64,000 nt of DNA from assembly GCA_965226915.1 (NCBI GenBank), contig CBDDEJ010000002.1, positions 62,001 to 126,000 of the forward strand, written 5' to 3'. The translations under genes and the position numbers were made by a program. The DNA is from Io17-Chloro-G2 sp965226915. GTDB lineage: Bacteria; Chloroflexota; Dehalococcoidia; Lucifugimonadales; UBA3495. The notes below the pieces were generated by a model. It made no database searches. It was not told the DNA's origin and saw only the letters and a list, made by a program, of their open reading frames with translations. Below are positions 15,789-25,552 of this stretch, one piece after another; positions within the stretch are counted from its first letter, which is position 1, and every line of letters begins with the position of its first letter.

Positions 15789-18422
15789 TCACCCCTCGTC
15801 TCCCGTGCGGATCTGCTCTTGAAGTTGGTATAGCTTGTTGATGGCTTCCAGGGGGGTGAGGTTTGGTATGTCCAAGCGCAGGAGCTGGTCGGCGATAGCG
15901 CCAGCGGGATTGAATAGTTGCATTTGCTGGGCGGGCGCTGATTTTTTCTCGCCTTTGCCCGGACCTATTATCCGTTGGCTATCCCGTTCCAGGTCTTCCA
16001 GCACCTCCCAGGCACGGTTGACCACTCCCCGGGGCAGCCCGGCCAATTGGGCCACGTGGACGCCGTAGCTTTTGTCCGCTCCGCCGGGAACGATGCGGTG
16101 CAAGAACACCACGTCGCCGTCCTCCTCCGCCACGGACACGCTGAAGTTGCGAACCCCCGGCAAGACCGCTGCAAGGCCGGTGAGCTCGTGATAGTGGGTG
16201 GCGAAAAGGGTTTTGCAACCCAGGCGGGGATCATTGTGCAGATGTTCGATGACCGACCGTGCGATGGACAGGCCGTCGTAGGTGCTGGTGCCCCGGCCGA
16301 CCTCGTCAAGGATCACCAATGACTTGGAAGTCGCCTGGTTGAGGATGGCGGCCGTCTCGACCATTTCCACCATGAATGTGGACTGGCCGGTGGCCAGGTC
16401 GTCTTGAAGGCCTACCCTGGTGAAGATTCTGTCGACAAGCCCGATGGTGGCGCGGGCCGCTGGCACGAAGCTGCCGGTTTGAGCCATCAGGGTAATGATG
16501 GCCGCCTGGCGGATGTAGGTGGACTTTCCAGCCATATTCGGGCCGGTTAGCACTACCACCGGACATTCTCCCGCTGCCAAATGGACGTCATTGGGCACGT
16601 AGGCCCCGGTGTCCAAAACTCGCTCCACCACGGGATGGCGGCCGGCCTCGATTGATATGGCGCCGCCGGTGTTTAACTCGGGCCGGACATATCCGTTGTT
16701 TACCGCCACCTCGGCCAGGTTGCAGAACACATCCACCTGAGCAAGCGCCCCGGCCAAAGCCAGCAATGCGGCCGCGGACTCCCCTACCTGGGCGCACACG
16801 CGGCGGTAGATGGCCCGCTCGGTCTCCTCAACCCGCTCCCGGGCGTTTAACACCAGCGACTCGTACTCTTTCAGCTCTGGAACGATGTACCGCTCCGCGT
16901 TGGTCAAGGTCTGGCGGCGGATATAATCATCGGGCGCCTGCCCAGCGTTGACCTTACTAACTTCTATGTAATAGCCAAACACCTGGTTATAGCCCACTTT
17001 CAGGCCTTTAATCCCGGTCCTGTCTCTCTCCCGCTGCTCCAAGCCGGCGATGAACCGGCGGGCATCCCGGGCGCCGGATTTCAATTCATCCAACTCCAGC
17101 GCGAAACCTTCCCGAATGACGTTTCCCTCGCCAACCGCGCCCGTTGGCTCGTCGACGATGGCGTTCTGAATCAGGGTAGCCACACCGGGCAGCGGCGTAA
17201 GCTGACTTTGAAGCCAATTCAAACCGCCAGACTCGGTGGAGCCGTTTGAGTCCAACGAAGACGGCTTTGTATTCAGCAACTGAGAAAGTTCGCCCACGGC
17301 CTCCAAGCCATGGGACATGGCCACCAAGTCTCTGGGCAGCACTGTACCCGCCTGCACTCGATTCAATATCCGTTCCAGGTCGGGCACCTTGCGGAGTAGC
17401 GCAGCCGTGTTGGCTCGGCGGAGAGAATCCCGGAAGAAATACTCCACCGCGTCCAACCGTTGTTCCAGCGGTTCGATCTCCAGGAGTGGCTGCCCCAACC
17501 AGCGCCGCAGCAAGCGTCCGCCCATGGGCGTGTGGGTGTGGTCCAGGGTGGCCAGCAACGAAAGTTGTCCGTTGCTCCAGCGTCCCCCATGAAACAGCTC
17601 TAGGTTCCGCCGGGTCTGCACATCGAGGTTCATATAGGTCTGGGTGGAATAGATGGCCAGGCCCAGCAATGGCAGTTCTGTTCTTTTTTGGGTCTGGTTC
17701 AAGTATTGAATGACGGCCCCGGCGGCCCTCACCGCCAGCGGCAGGTCCTGACAACCCAGCGACTCCAAAGAGAGGATGCCGAAAAGGTCCAAAATGTCCC
17801 GGGTGCAGGCGTCAAGATCGAACGCGCCTGAATCTAACTGGGTCACCAAGCGGCCGGGCGCGTCTCCCGCGTCTCCATTCAATATCCACGAAGGCGCTGG
17901 ATCCGCCGCTGAGGTCAACACCTCCGCGGCTCCGATCCGTTCCAGTTCCAGCGCCAGCCGGCTCGATTCCATTTGGGTGGCGGCAAATTCGCCGGTGGAG
18001 ATATCGACGTAGGCGAGCCCGGTCACGCCGTCTCCCTCAATCACGGCGGCCAGATAGTTATTGGCGTTTTGCTCCAGCAGGGCCGCTTCGGTGACTGTAC
18101 CCGGCGTCACCACCCGGACCACGTCCCGGTCAACCAGGCCCTTCGATGTGGCTGGGTCCGAAAGCTGTTCGCAGATGGCGACCTTGTGTCCAGCTTTGAT
18201 CAAACGGGCCAGGTAGTTTTCCAGTGAGTGGGCGGGCACTCCGGCCATGGGGACCCGGACATTTTTGCCCATGTTTCGGGAAGTAAGGGTTATTTGCAGT
18301 TCTTGAGAGGCGATACGGGCGTCGTCATCGAATGTTTCGTAAAAATCGCCTAACCGAAACATGACGATGGCGTCGGGGTAGGAGTGTTTTACCTTGAGAT
18401 ATTGGCGGCGAACCGGCGTCAC
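15789..18422 (-). CDS. mutS: DNA mismatch repair protein MutS
   Basis: Full-length MutS, 877 residues. N-terminal mismatch-binding domain with the G-D-F-Y-E-T-F motif (the Phe that stacks on the mismatch and its Glu), the connector, the lever/clamp region with many Leu and Arg, and the C-terminal ABC ATPase with Walker A T-G-P-N-M-A-G-K-S-T and D-E-V-G-R-G-T-S-T-Y-D-G. It binds mismatches and recruits MutL (11157-12923). The frame is intact despite the heavy gene decay around it. Start ATG 18422. Mismatch repair therefore appears encoded, though expression is unknown. Confidence 0.96.
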   Translation of the reverse strand: MTPVRRQYLKVKHSYPDAIVMFRLGDFYETFDDDARIASQELQITLTSRNMGKNVRVPMAGVPAHSLENYLARLIKAGHKVAICEQLSDPATSKGLVDRDVVRVVTPGTVTEAALLEQNANNYLAAVIEGDGVTGLAYVDISTGEFAATQMESSRLALELERIGAAEVLTSAADPAPSWILNGDAGDAPGRLVTQLDSGAFDLDACTRDILDLFGILSLESLGCQDLPLAVRAAGAVIQYLNQTQKRTELPLLGLAIYSTQTYMNLDVQTRRNLELFHGGRWSNGQLSLLATLDHTHTPMGGRLLRRWLGQPLLEIEPLEQRLDAVEYFFRDSLRRANTAALLRKVPDLERILNRVQAGTVLPRDLVAMSHGLEAVGELSQLLNTKPSSLDSNGSTESGGLNWLQSQLTPLPGVATLIQNAIVDEPTGAVGEGNVIREGFALELDELKSGARDARRFIAGLEQRERDRTGIKGLKVGYNQVFGYYIEVSKVNAGQAPDDYIRRQTLTNAERYIVPELKEYESLVLNARERVEETERAIYRRVCAQVGESAAALLALAGALAQVDVFCNLAEVAVNNGYVRPELNTGGAISIEAGRHPVVERVLDTGAYVPNDVHLAAGECPVVVLTGPNMAGKSTYIRQAAIITLMAQTGSFVPAARATIGLVDRIFTRVGLQDDLATGQSTFMVEMVETAAILNQATSKSLVILDEVGRGTSTYDGLSIARSVIEHLHNDPRLGCKTLFATHYHELTGLAAVLPGVRNFSVSVAEEDGDVVFLHRIVPGGADKSYGVHVAQLAGLPRGVVNRAWEVLEDLERDSQRIIGPGKGEKKSAPAQQMQLFNPAGAIADQLLRLDIPNLTPLEAINKLYQLQEQIRTGDEG

Positions 18423-18680
18423 GAACCACCCACCAGCTAATCAATTTTACCAAACGATCACGCCAGCAATTCTATCTCAAGGGAAACTCGGGGGGAAGTG
18501 TTAATAAAGCGGCTCGATCTTCGCGGGCAGTTACTGCCGTGGTTTAGGGATTGTATCGGTTCGACAAGCCTGTTCTAACCATGCAAATTGGCTCTCCATG
18601 AACCGGGGAGCTCGTGGAGTAGTTCTATATACCGCTCGTCCTGGGTTGAGCCCACCAAGCCGCATCCTTTAAAGCACGTT

Positions 18681-19013
18681 TCATGCGATGCCGGCCGCCT
18701 TCCGTATCACCGCCGCCGCGTCAGGGGGCGCTCCGTCTCCGGTCCACACCACATATTGGTCGGGACGGATCAGAACCAACTTAGACTCGTACGCTTCCCG
18801 CCCGCCCTCATAGGTGTCATGCACCACTCTAAGAGGCACCCCTAGAGAGCGAGCCGCCTGCCGGCGCCCAAGGCTAGCAAGGTATATCCCTTGCCCAACT
18901 CCTCGAAGACATTGCGGCCGCTGGACAGGGATTGGGGAGTCAAATGGTGCCCGGGTTGAGCGGCGAAAGAATGACGCCCGTGGATGCTGCAACAGGCGTC
19001 GGGAGGTCCTAAG
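18681..19013 (-). pseudogene. FAD-dependent aromatic monooxygenase, 3' part
   Basis: The C-terminal part of a PHBH-type flavoprotein monooxygenase. From the IS junction: G-P-P-D-A-C-C-S-I-H-G-R-H-S-F-A-A-Q-P-G-H-H-L, then S-S-G-R-N-V-F-E-E-L-G-K-G-Y-T-L-L-A-L. Near 18850 the frame changes, and the rest reads S-L-G-V-P-L-R-V-V…L-V-L-I-R-P-D-Q-Y-V-V-W-T-G-D, the thioredoxin-like C-terminal end of these enzymes. The 5' part is at 20771-21141, across an IS1380 element. The gene has an insertion, a frameshift and a lost N-terminus. Confidence 0.82.
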
Positions 19014-20766
19014 CCCACATTTCCCATATGGCTAAAAAGCTTTCTCAGTAATTCGTCGATGGTCTTTCAACCATTGGCTAATTATGGGCCTTTTTGCGTG
19101 TTCCCGGCTATAATAACTCCATGATATGTCACTTTGCAGTAAGATGCCGTAAGCATCCTGGAGGCACCTGATGGGTGACGGCGAAAAGGCCTCTCTCCGG
19201 CTCCAGTTCAACCCCAAAGTCCGCCTGGCATTTCACGGTGCCACCATCACCACCGACGCTGGTCTTCTTGCTTTTCGAGAGTTTGATGATGCCTTGGGCC
19301 TTACCGAAATCGCTGAGGACTACCTCCAGGAAAGCCGTACCGGACGCAATATCCTTCACCACCTGGTTCCGCTGCTAAGACAGTCGATCTACAGCCGCTT
19401 GGCCGGCTACGACGATACCAATGACGCAGTGCGCCTTTCCCAAGACCCAGCCATGCGAGTGATCGTGGGATGGCAAGGCTCGGAGCGGAAAGGAGCCAGC
19501 ACCAGTGAGATGGGCCGGTTCGAGACGGAGTTCCTGACCCAAGAGGACAACCTGAAGGGGCTGGCACGAATAAATACCCAGTGGGTGGAACGAGCTATGG
19601 CCCATACCCTACACCGGCGAGTAATCCTGGATATGGACAGTTCCGAGAGTCCAGTGCACGGCCAGCAGGAGGGAGCAGCCTATAACGGCCACTTTGAATG
19701 CGTCTGCTATCACCCTCTCTTTCTGTTCAACCAGTTCGGGGATTGTGAAGCAGCTAAGCTACGGTCAGGCAACGTCCCCAGTGCCGATGATTGGCAAGAA
19801 GTCCTTGATCCGGTGGTGGAGCGTTATTTGACAGCAGCGGTCAGGCTGCTGTTTCGTGCTGACGCCGCCTTCGCCAAGCCGGAGATATACGATTATCTGG
19901 AAGCAAGAAACATCGGCTACGCCATCAGGCTGCGGTCCAACCAGGTGCTGCAGCGGGAGATAGCGCCCCGGCTGATACGGCCTACGGAGCGGCTTTCCCC
20001 GAAGCCCATCGTCTCCTATCATGACTTCGTCTACCAGGCCCAGAGCTGGAACGTTGCTCGGAGAGTGGTCTCTAAGGTGGAGTGGCGCCAGGGAGAACTG
20101 TTTCCCAGAGTGGGCTTCATAGTCACCAATCTGAGCTATCCAAACATCGGGATAGTCCGCTTTTACAATGGCCGAGGCACCGCGGAGCAATGGATAAAAG
20201 AAGGCAAGTACGCCCTGAACTGGACCAGGTTGTCCTGCCACAAGTTCGTGGCCAATCAGGTCAGGCTGGAGTTGTTCGTACTGGCTTACAACTTGGGCAA
20301 CTCCATGAGAAGGCTAGCCTTACCGGAGGCAATGAAGCACTGGTCGTTGACCAGTCTGCAGACCAGGATGATCAAGACTGGAGGACGGTTGGTGCGCCAT
20401 GCCGGAAGGCTGGTGTTTCAGCTTGCTGAGGTGCTGGTGAGCCGGGAAATGCTAGGCGGGATACTGGAACGAATTGGTCGGCTTAGGCTGGCTCCTGGCT
20501 AGTCCACTTTAGGAGCGTCGGGATTGGTTACGGTTACGGGGTCGCACAGGGCAAAAGAGCTTCCCAAGGGCGAGACTTGGGCGTAGACCAGCGGTTTGGG
20601 GCTTTTACGCTTGGCAGTACAGTGGTTGCCCAATGAAAGCGGGGACTTTGAGTGAATCAGGCCGCATCAGACCGCATTTGACGCTCTTGGAATGCGGGAT
20701 TATATTTGGCGGTATCCCCGCGGGAGCTATATCCAGGAAAGGTGGTTTGATCTGGGGAATCCCGGT
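19014..20766 (+). mobile_element. IS1380 family element, copy A, in the monooxygenase gene
   Basis: 1753 bp, flanked by TAAG at 19010-19013 and 20767-20770. The left end reads CCCACATTTCCCATATGGCT; the right end, read inward, ACCGGGATTCCCCAGATC. Removing it rejoins the monooxygenase as V-V-L-G-P-P-D-A-C-C in frame, which fixes both boundaries. The region 20503-20766 after the transposase is shared with copy B (57540-59308) at high identity and holds no gene I recognise. Confidence 0.88.
19171..20502 (+). CDS. IS1380 family transposase (copy A)
   Basis: 443 residues, uninterrupted. Features: T-T-D-A-G-L-L-A-F-R-E, L-A-G-Y-D-D-T-N-D-A-V-R-L-S-Q-D-P, V-I-L-D-M-D-S-S-E-S-P-V-H-G with the first catalytic Asp, F-R-A-D-A-A-F-A-K-P with the second, and T-A-E-Q-W-I-K-E-G-K-Y-A-L-N with the Glu. 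It is preceded by GGAGG. It is nearly identical to copy B at 57787-59151 but lacks the 33-bp insert there. It is about 33% shorter in similarity range to the other IS1380 transposase at 2118-3443, a different subgroup. Confidence 0.92.
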   Translation: MGDGEKASLRLQFNPKVRLAFHGATITTDAGLLAFREFDDALGLTEIAEDYLQESRTGRNILHHLVPLLRQSIYSRLAGYDDTNDAVRLSQDPAMRVIVGWQGSERKGASTSEMGRFETEFLTQEDNLKGLARINTQWVERAMAHTLHRRVILDMDSSESPVHGQQEGAAYNGHFECVCYHPLFLFNQFGDCEAAKLRSGNVPSADDWQEVLDPVVERYLTAAVRLLFRADAAFAKPEIYDYLEARNIGYAIRLRSNQVLQREIAPRLIRPTERLSPKPIVSYHDFVYQAQSWNVARRVVSKVEWRQGELFPRVGFIVTNLSYPNIGIVRFYNGRGTAEQWIKEGKYALNWTRLSCHKFVANQVRLELFVLAYNLGNSMRRLALPEAMKHWSLTSLQTRMIKTGGRLVRHAGRLVFQLAEVLVSREMLGGILERIGRLRLAPG

Positions 20767-20770
20767 TAAG

Positions 20771-21141
20771 ACAACGCTTGAACCCTCGTAATGCGGCTCG
20801 TACGACCCTCGCCGGGAGCCGTCGGAAATCTCCAGTTGCTTCCACGCTTCGACGAATTCGTCCCGGTCGCGTTCCGGGCTGTAGAGTTCCAGGAAAGAGC
20901 CGTCCGCCTCGATGCGCGCCGTGATCAGCTCGTCGCCAGTCTGCACGAAAATGGGCCGCCGTTCTTCGCTATAAGAGTTCAGCAGCGGTTCGCCTCCCCA
21001 TCCTTCCAGCGCGGCCGCCAGCTTCCAGCCCAGGTTGGCGACATCCTCCAGGCCTGCGTTAAGGCCGAAAGCGCCGTAGGGAGGGTGGCTGTGGGCAGCG
21101 TCGCCCGCGATGAACGCGCGGCCTTGCCGGTATGTGCTGTA
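20771..21141 (-). pseudogene. FAD-dependent aromatic monooxygenase, middle part
   Basis: Y-R-Q-G-R-A-F-I-A-G-D-A-A-H-S-H-P-P and G-L-N-A-G-L-E-D-V-A-N-L-G-W-K-L are the GD motif and the helix that close the FAD site in PHBH-type hydroxylases. The frame continues to S-S-V-V-L and meets the IS1380 copy A. The N-terminal Rossmann part with GxGxxG is missing because 21142 is the end of an IS3 fragment. So roughly the first 280 codons have been lost. Confidence 0.85.
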
Positions 21142-21687
21142 AGGTGGACCCAATGATTAAGACAGCCTGAGGGCTAAATTAAGAGAGTCTCCCGCCCCTA
21201 CGCTAGGTTTCACCAAGCCCGATGTCAGCCCTGGTTCTTGAGCTGCTACCCTCTTTTCTGCCTGGCCCTTTTGGTACACCTGTGCTGGGGTTCGATAGCC
21301 CAAAGACTGGTGAGGTCTCCGCCGGTTGTAGAACTCCAGGTAAGCGTTGATCCCAACTCGGGCTTCTGCGACAGTCTGGTATGCCTTCAGATACACCTCC
21401 TCATACTTGATGCTCCGCCACAACCGCTCCACAAAGATGTTGTCCAGGTACCTACCTTTACCATCCATGCTGACCCGAATGCCCCGCTCCTCCAACGTCT
21501 GGGTAAAGGCATCACTGGTGAACTGTGCCCCCTGGTCTGTGTTAAAGACCTCCGGCCGTCCCTTGCCCAATGCTGCCTCCAACGCCGTCACACAGAAGTC
21601 CGTGTCCATGGTGTTGGAGAGCTTCCAGGCCAGCACATGCCGGCTGTGCCAGTCCATGATGGCCACCAGGTACAGGAAGCCCTGAGC
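21142..21687 (-). mobile_element. IS3 family fragment (right end, orfB 3' part)
   Basis: This matches 7462-8006 of the other IS3 almost base for base, starting at AGGTGGACCC and ending abruptly after GCCCTGAGC at 21687. It encodes the C-terminal half of OrfB from A-Q-G-F-L-Y-L-V onward, including the second Asp and the Glu of the DDE triad but not the first. One side abuts the monooxygenase, the other a broken regulator in frame, giving a 227-codon chimeric open frame (21840-21157). Confidence 0.88.
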
Positions 21688-22784
21688 GTAACGGTCGTTA
21701 TGATCCGGTAGCTCCTCAATTAGATGGGCGGCAACGGCTTCATTCAAGGACGCCAGCAATGAATCTTCGGAATTACCTTGGTCCAAACGTTGTAGCAGGT
21801 TGAAGCCGAACTCCCTGCCGATGATCGAGGCTGTGGTCAACGTTTGATTGCATAGGTCAGAGAGGGCCGGTTGAGCCGCCTTCCGATCACCTCACGCACC
21901 CCTTCGGGAATTCTCATCGAATCACCGATTTGTTGTGACGCCAACTCACGATCGGACAGAAGCCGGATCACTTCTTCCATGAAAAACGGGTTGCCTTCCG
22001 TGTGACTGTATACGGTTTCCACAAGGGCTGGAGAAGGCTGAACGGACGTTGCAGCCTGAATGAAACTGCCCGTATCCTCCAGGTTAAGGCCCCTTAAGGG
22101 CGCACGCAGGAATACGGGCTCCCGGGACAGGTGGGCGAGGGTTTCGGATAATGGGTGCCTCCTAGAAAGCTCGACGTCCCTATAACAGCCAAGGACCAAG
22201 ATGGGATTCCGAGCAATTTGGCGGGCGAGGAACTCCAACAGCAGCAAAGACGGCGTATCAGCCCAGTGGAGGTCGTCCAAAACGAGCATCAACGGCTGCC
22301 TTTCCGAAGCGTTTTTCAGGAACGTGGTAATCGAATCAAATAGCCGGAACCGGGCTTGCTCCGGCTCTAGGGGTTGAGGCGGCTCTAACTCCGGCAGTTT
22401 TTGGCGAATCTCAGGGATGATCTCGGCGATGTCAGCAGCGCCTGTCCCCAACTCCCGCGCCAACATTTCGGATTCGGTTGTTTGCACATACGAGCGAATC
22501 GACTGAACCCAGGGCCAAAATGGCGGAGCGCCCTGTTGCTCGTAGCACCAACCCCAAATGACATGGACGCCCCGTTGTTCGGCCAAGGCAGTAAGCTCTT
22601 GAGCTGTCCTGGTTTTCCCGATGCCTGGCTCGCCCACCAGCATGACCAAACGCCCGAGGCCGGACAGGGCGTCATCTAGGCAAGTTGTAAGCTCCGCCAA
22701 CTCCCGATGGCGGCCTACGAAAGGTTGCTGCGACTGGCTACGGGGCATCGAACTTCGCTCTGGTTCGGGCAATGGTTCTGCCAT
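21688..22784 (-). pseudogene. AAA+ regulatory ATPase, truncated and frameshifted
   Basis: The N-terminal 300 codons (22784-21870) encode an AAA+ ATPase like those of LuxR/MalT-type and kinase-linked regulators: P-F-V-G-R-H-R-E-L, Walker A G-E-P-G-I-G-K-T, Walker B L-V-L-D-D-L-H-W-A-D, and I-P-E-G-V-R-E-V-I-G-R-R-L-N-R. Around 21870 a one-base shift changes the frame; the right reading continues as L-S-D-L-C-N-Q-T-L-T-T-A-S-I-I-G-R-E-F until the IS3 fragment at 21687. The C-terminal half is gone. It closely resembles the ATPase part of the kinase gene at 45101-49156, so it is a paralogue. Confidence 0.85.
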
Positions 22785-22874
22785 GCCGCCAGTATAAGCT
22801 GGATGACGGTGTGGTTCCAGTTCAAGTAGGTGGCAGCGGAAAATGCTTCAGACGGCTCATGCGCCCACCATCAA

Positions 22875-23680
22875 TCAGGCCAGTGAGTGGAATGGTGTAT
22901 TGGAGTGTAATCCGAGAACGGGACTCCAAAACCAAGTCCTTTCGGTGCTCCTAATATTAAGCGCCGGGTAGATACACTTCCCATGACTCCCATTTTGGAG
23001 CGCCGGATTCCCGCTAGCTAGGATTCCCCTTTTCCCATTTACCAAGACGTGAGCATAGTCCCGGGTGATCTCTAATTCTGTGGCTATCTCCCCGTAGGAA
23101 TAGCCGGCCGCTCTCATACGTTTGGCGACTTCCCGCTTCCCCCAGGAAAGGAAAGAAGACTTCGATTAAGCGATCGCATGGTCCTCACCGCTAGGCCGGA
23201 TCACCACGTCGTCTCTTCCGCCACTCAAATCTAGACCGACTTGGACTTCCGAGAACATGCGGCTCAGTCCATCGGACCAGAAGCTGAGAAGCCGGTTCTC
23301 CATTAATTCACCATGAATGCCGCTTCCGGAATTGACCATGAATGCCGCTTCCGGGGGCCACCACCCAAACCACCTTCTTTTTGCGGGTGGCGCCGACCCC
23401 CGCGAAAGCGGCTCGGGCACTGTCCAAATGTGCTTGGAACTGGCTACGCTCGAAGGAGTTTTGGAACGGACCTGGCTCCTTGATTAGCAGGAAATCTGCC
23501 TCTGATACGATGGCCCGATCCAGATGGGCCAAATTTTGAACATCCAGAATTAGTGTATGTCCCTGGTGTCTCAGCTCGTCCGTTAACTCCAGTGGTGGTG
23601 GATCCGATGGAAACTCTCCAACCCTTATGCCCATACCGCGCTGACCCAACCATACAACCTTTTGAGACAGACTCGAGGGT
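22875..23680 (-). pseudogene. Zot/HerA-like ATPase remnant with a C-terminal HTH
   Basis: The frame from about 23680 encodes V-V-W-L-G-Q-R-G-M-G-I-R-V, then T-L-I-L-D-V-Q-N-L-A-H-L-D-R-A-I and F-L-L-I-K-E-P-G-P-F-Q, resembling zonular-occludens-toxin/HerA-like ATPases. A 25-bp tandem duplication (about 23306-23355) shifts the frame; after it L-L-S-F-W-S-D-G-L-S-R-M-F continues to TAA at 23168-23166. Directly after that TAA, in the same frame, W-G-K-R-E-V-A-K-R-M-R-A-A-G-Y-S-Y-G-E-I-A-T-E-L forms a helix-turn-helix ending at 22875. I infer an ancestral ATPase-HTH protein broken by a duplication and a stop. Function unknown; a phage or plasmid origin is possible. Confidence 0.55.
23306..23355. 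repeat. 25-bp tandem duplication
   Basis: Two adjacent 25-base units that start AATTCACCATGAATGCCG and AATTGACCATGAATGCCG differ at one base. Twenty-five is not a multiple of three, so the duplication shifts the frame of the ATPase remnant. Without it the two halves read through as A-P-G-S-G-I-H-G-E-L-M-E-N. Confidence 0.85.
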
Positions 23681-23864
23681 GGATCTCACCCTGAAACACG
23701 GAATGGCTGTGTTTGTGGCAACACCCGCGGGAGCGCAATGTAATGGGGAACCATCAAATGCTGCCGAGTTTTAACACGACAGTTTTTGACAGTTCGGGAT
23801 CAGTCCATGACAGCTATGGCGCCTTATATTAGATCAAGCAAATCCAGCAAAAAGGAGGCAGGCG

Positions 23865-23955
23865 GTGAAAGCGATCAGATTAACCCGCCAGCAAAGAAGA
23901 GCCTCGAAATTAAAACGGCTGGTGACCTCCAGGGACGCCCATCGGGCAGCGTTAG
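23865..23955 (+). pseudogene. Start of an IS630-like transposase, cut by IS1380
   Basis: AAGGAGG precedes GTG 23865, which begins V-K-A-I-R-L-T-R-Q-Q-R-R-A-S-K-L-K-R-L-V-T-S-R-D-A-H-R-A-A, similar to the N-termini of IS630-type transposases. At 23956 the sequence changes to an IS1380 end and the frame closes within it at 23979. Only about 30 codons remain. Confidence 0.55.
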
Positions 23956-24007
23956 CCCGAATCCACCGATAGAGGGCGTGTCGCGACAGGGCGGATAGGG
24001 AAGGAAG
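23956..24007 (+). mobile_element. IS1380 left-end fragment (52 bp)
   Basis: Identical to the first 52 bases of the IS1380 at 1998, from CCCGAATCCACCGAT on, and then directly joined to the end of IS66 copy 3 at 24008. The rest of the IS1380 is missing. This shows a second IS1380 copy once stood here. Confidence 0.88.
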
Positions 24008-25436
24008 GAAACTGTTCAGAGTTGAGGGGAAGTGAGCAACCGGCGGCATTCCAGGAGGGGATTGAGACCTCTGGCCCGCCAGGTGCCAAAGAGGGATGCC
24101 AAGGTCATCTTGCTGTCGGCGCCCTGCCCTGAGCGGGCGCCGCCGCTGATCTTGCGACTGGTTACCAGATGCCGCAGGCTCCGCTCGGCGGCGTTGTTGT
24201 CTGAGGGCACGGCTGGGTCCGACACGAAGACAAACAGTTCCTTGATGAACCGTTCCATGCGCCGGCAGAGCTTGGCCTGAACCGCCAGGGGATCTTTAAG
24301 GAAAGGCCGCGCCAAGACCATTAGTTTCTCCTCCAGCATTAGCTGGGTGCGATGGCCTGGCTGGGCTCGGGGAAGGACCGAGGCCTTGGCCTCCGTGTAG
24401 ACCTGGTGAACCGCCTCGGCCCACTGAGCCAGCCCAGCGTCTTCTGGGTACAACCCTTTCAGGTCATGGATATCCCGCAGCAGATGAGCCCAGCACCGTT
24501 GCTTCAGGCCCGGGTAGTGGTTATAGGCCGCGTAGAAATCACTGACCAACACTCCGCTGAAGGAGGAATCCAGCACCTCATCCACCACCTCCTTATCCCG
24601 ACCCCGACGCAGGAAGTATCGTTCGCTGGGAGTGCTGAAGGTCCAAACATAGCCGTTGCTCCCGTCCTGGCGCCAGCCGGTTTCGTCGCCCTGCACCACG
24701 GGACTGGCGCGGACTTGCTCGAGCACCTCTCGCACCGCCGTCTCAGCCTGACGGGCTACTCCATGGACGGCCTCGACGATGGCGCCAACACTCAGGTGCA
24801 ACTGATGGACGCTCTCCAGGTACCATTGGATAATTCTTATGGGCAACCGTCCCTCCTCCCGCAGGGTCACCATCAGGCTTACCAGATTGACCCCCAGGCG
24901 CTGCTGGCCCAGAACCACCCCCTGCAGGGCCTCTTTGGGCAGCCGGCGCCGCTGGCATACCGGACAGATGCGGGCTACCAGGGCGTGCTCGGTCACTTCT
25001 ACCGGAGCCAGGTAGCTCAATGACTTCCCGAGTTCGCTGTACCCATCCGCCGTTCAGGTGAGTCCCGCAGTCGGGACAGACCGCCACGGCATGCTCCACC
25101 CGCCGGGTAGGAGTCATGCGCTGGCGGGCGAAGCCATGGCGGCGCGGCTTTCTGGGCTCCTTTTTCTCCGGCGCTTGCCGGCTGGAGTGCGGCTGATTAC
25201 CCGGCATCCCCGACGACCCGCGCCGGTTGGGACGGGATTCCAGAACCCCAATCCGCCTTTGCAAATCGGCAATGACTCCCCGCTGGCCGGCAATTATCTC
25301 CAGCAGAGTTTCGCCACTCGCCGCGTTCAGGTCTAGTTCAGTGTCCACCTCCCTGGTATGCCACAACTCCCCCGGCCATGCCAGCGTTTTTCCAACGGCT
25401 TTGAGCCAATTCACCTCATCAAGTCTGAACAGTTAC
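24008..25436 (-). mobile_element. IS66 family element, copy 3
   Basis: 1429 bp with both ends intact (GAAACTGTTCAGAGTTGAGG at 24008 and, read inward from 25436, GTAACTGTTCAGACTTGATG). No target duplication: GAAGGAAG on the left against ACATTTGG on the right. It is shorter than copy 2 by 17 bases: one 15-bp repeat unit and a 2-base deletion. The missing duplication and the IS1380 stub beside it point to recombination after insertion. Confidence 0.92.
24016..25414 (-). pseudogene. IS66 transposase with a 2-base deletion (copy 3)
   Basis: The start to V-I-E-L-P is read from GTG 25414; there CCGGTGGCTCC of the intact copy is CCTGGCTCC (about 25004-25012), a 2-base loss. The remaining 330 codons, with all catalytic blocks, are in the frame 25020-24016. 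An in-frame restart at 25020 would lack the N-terminal coil and first zinc pair. Otherwise nearly identical to copy 2. Confidence 0.9.
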
Positions 25437-25552
25437 ACATTTGGTGCTTTTGGCATCCTTTCACCCGACCACTTGACAAAGGCTTTTTGCAGACCATTAC
25501 GTGTATTATGCATTATTTTAATCTTATCTGGTCATTTAGTTTTGTGGTGAGC

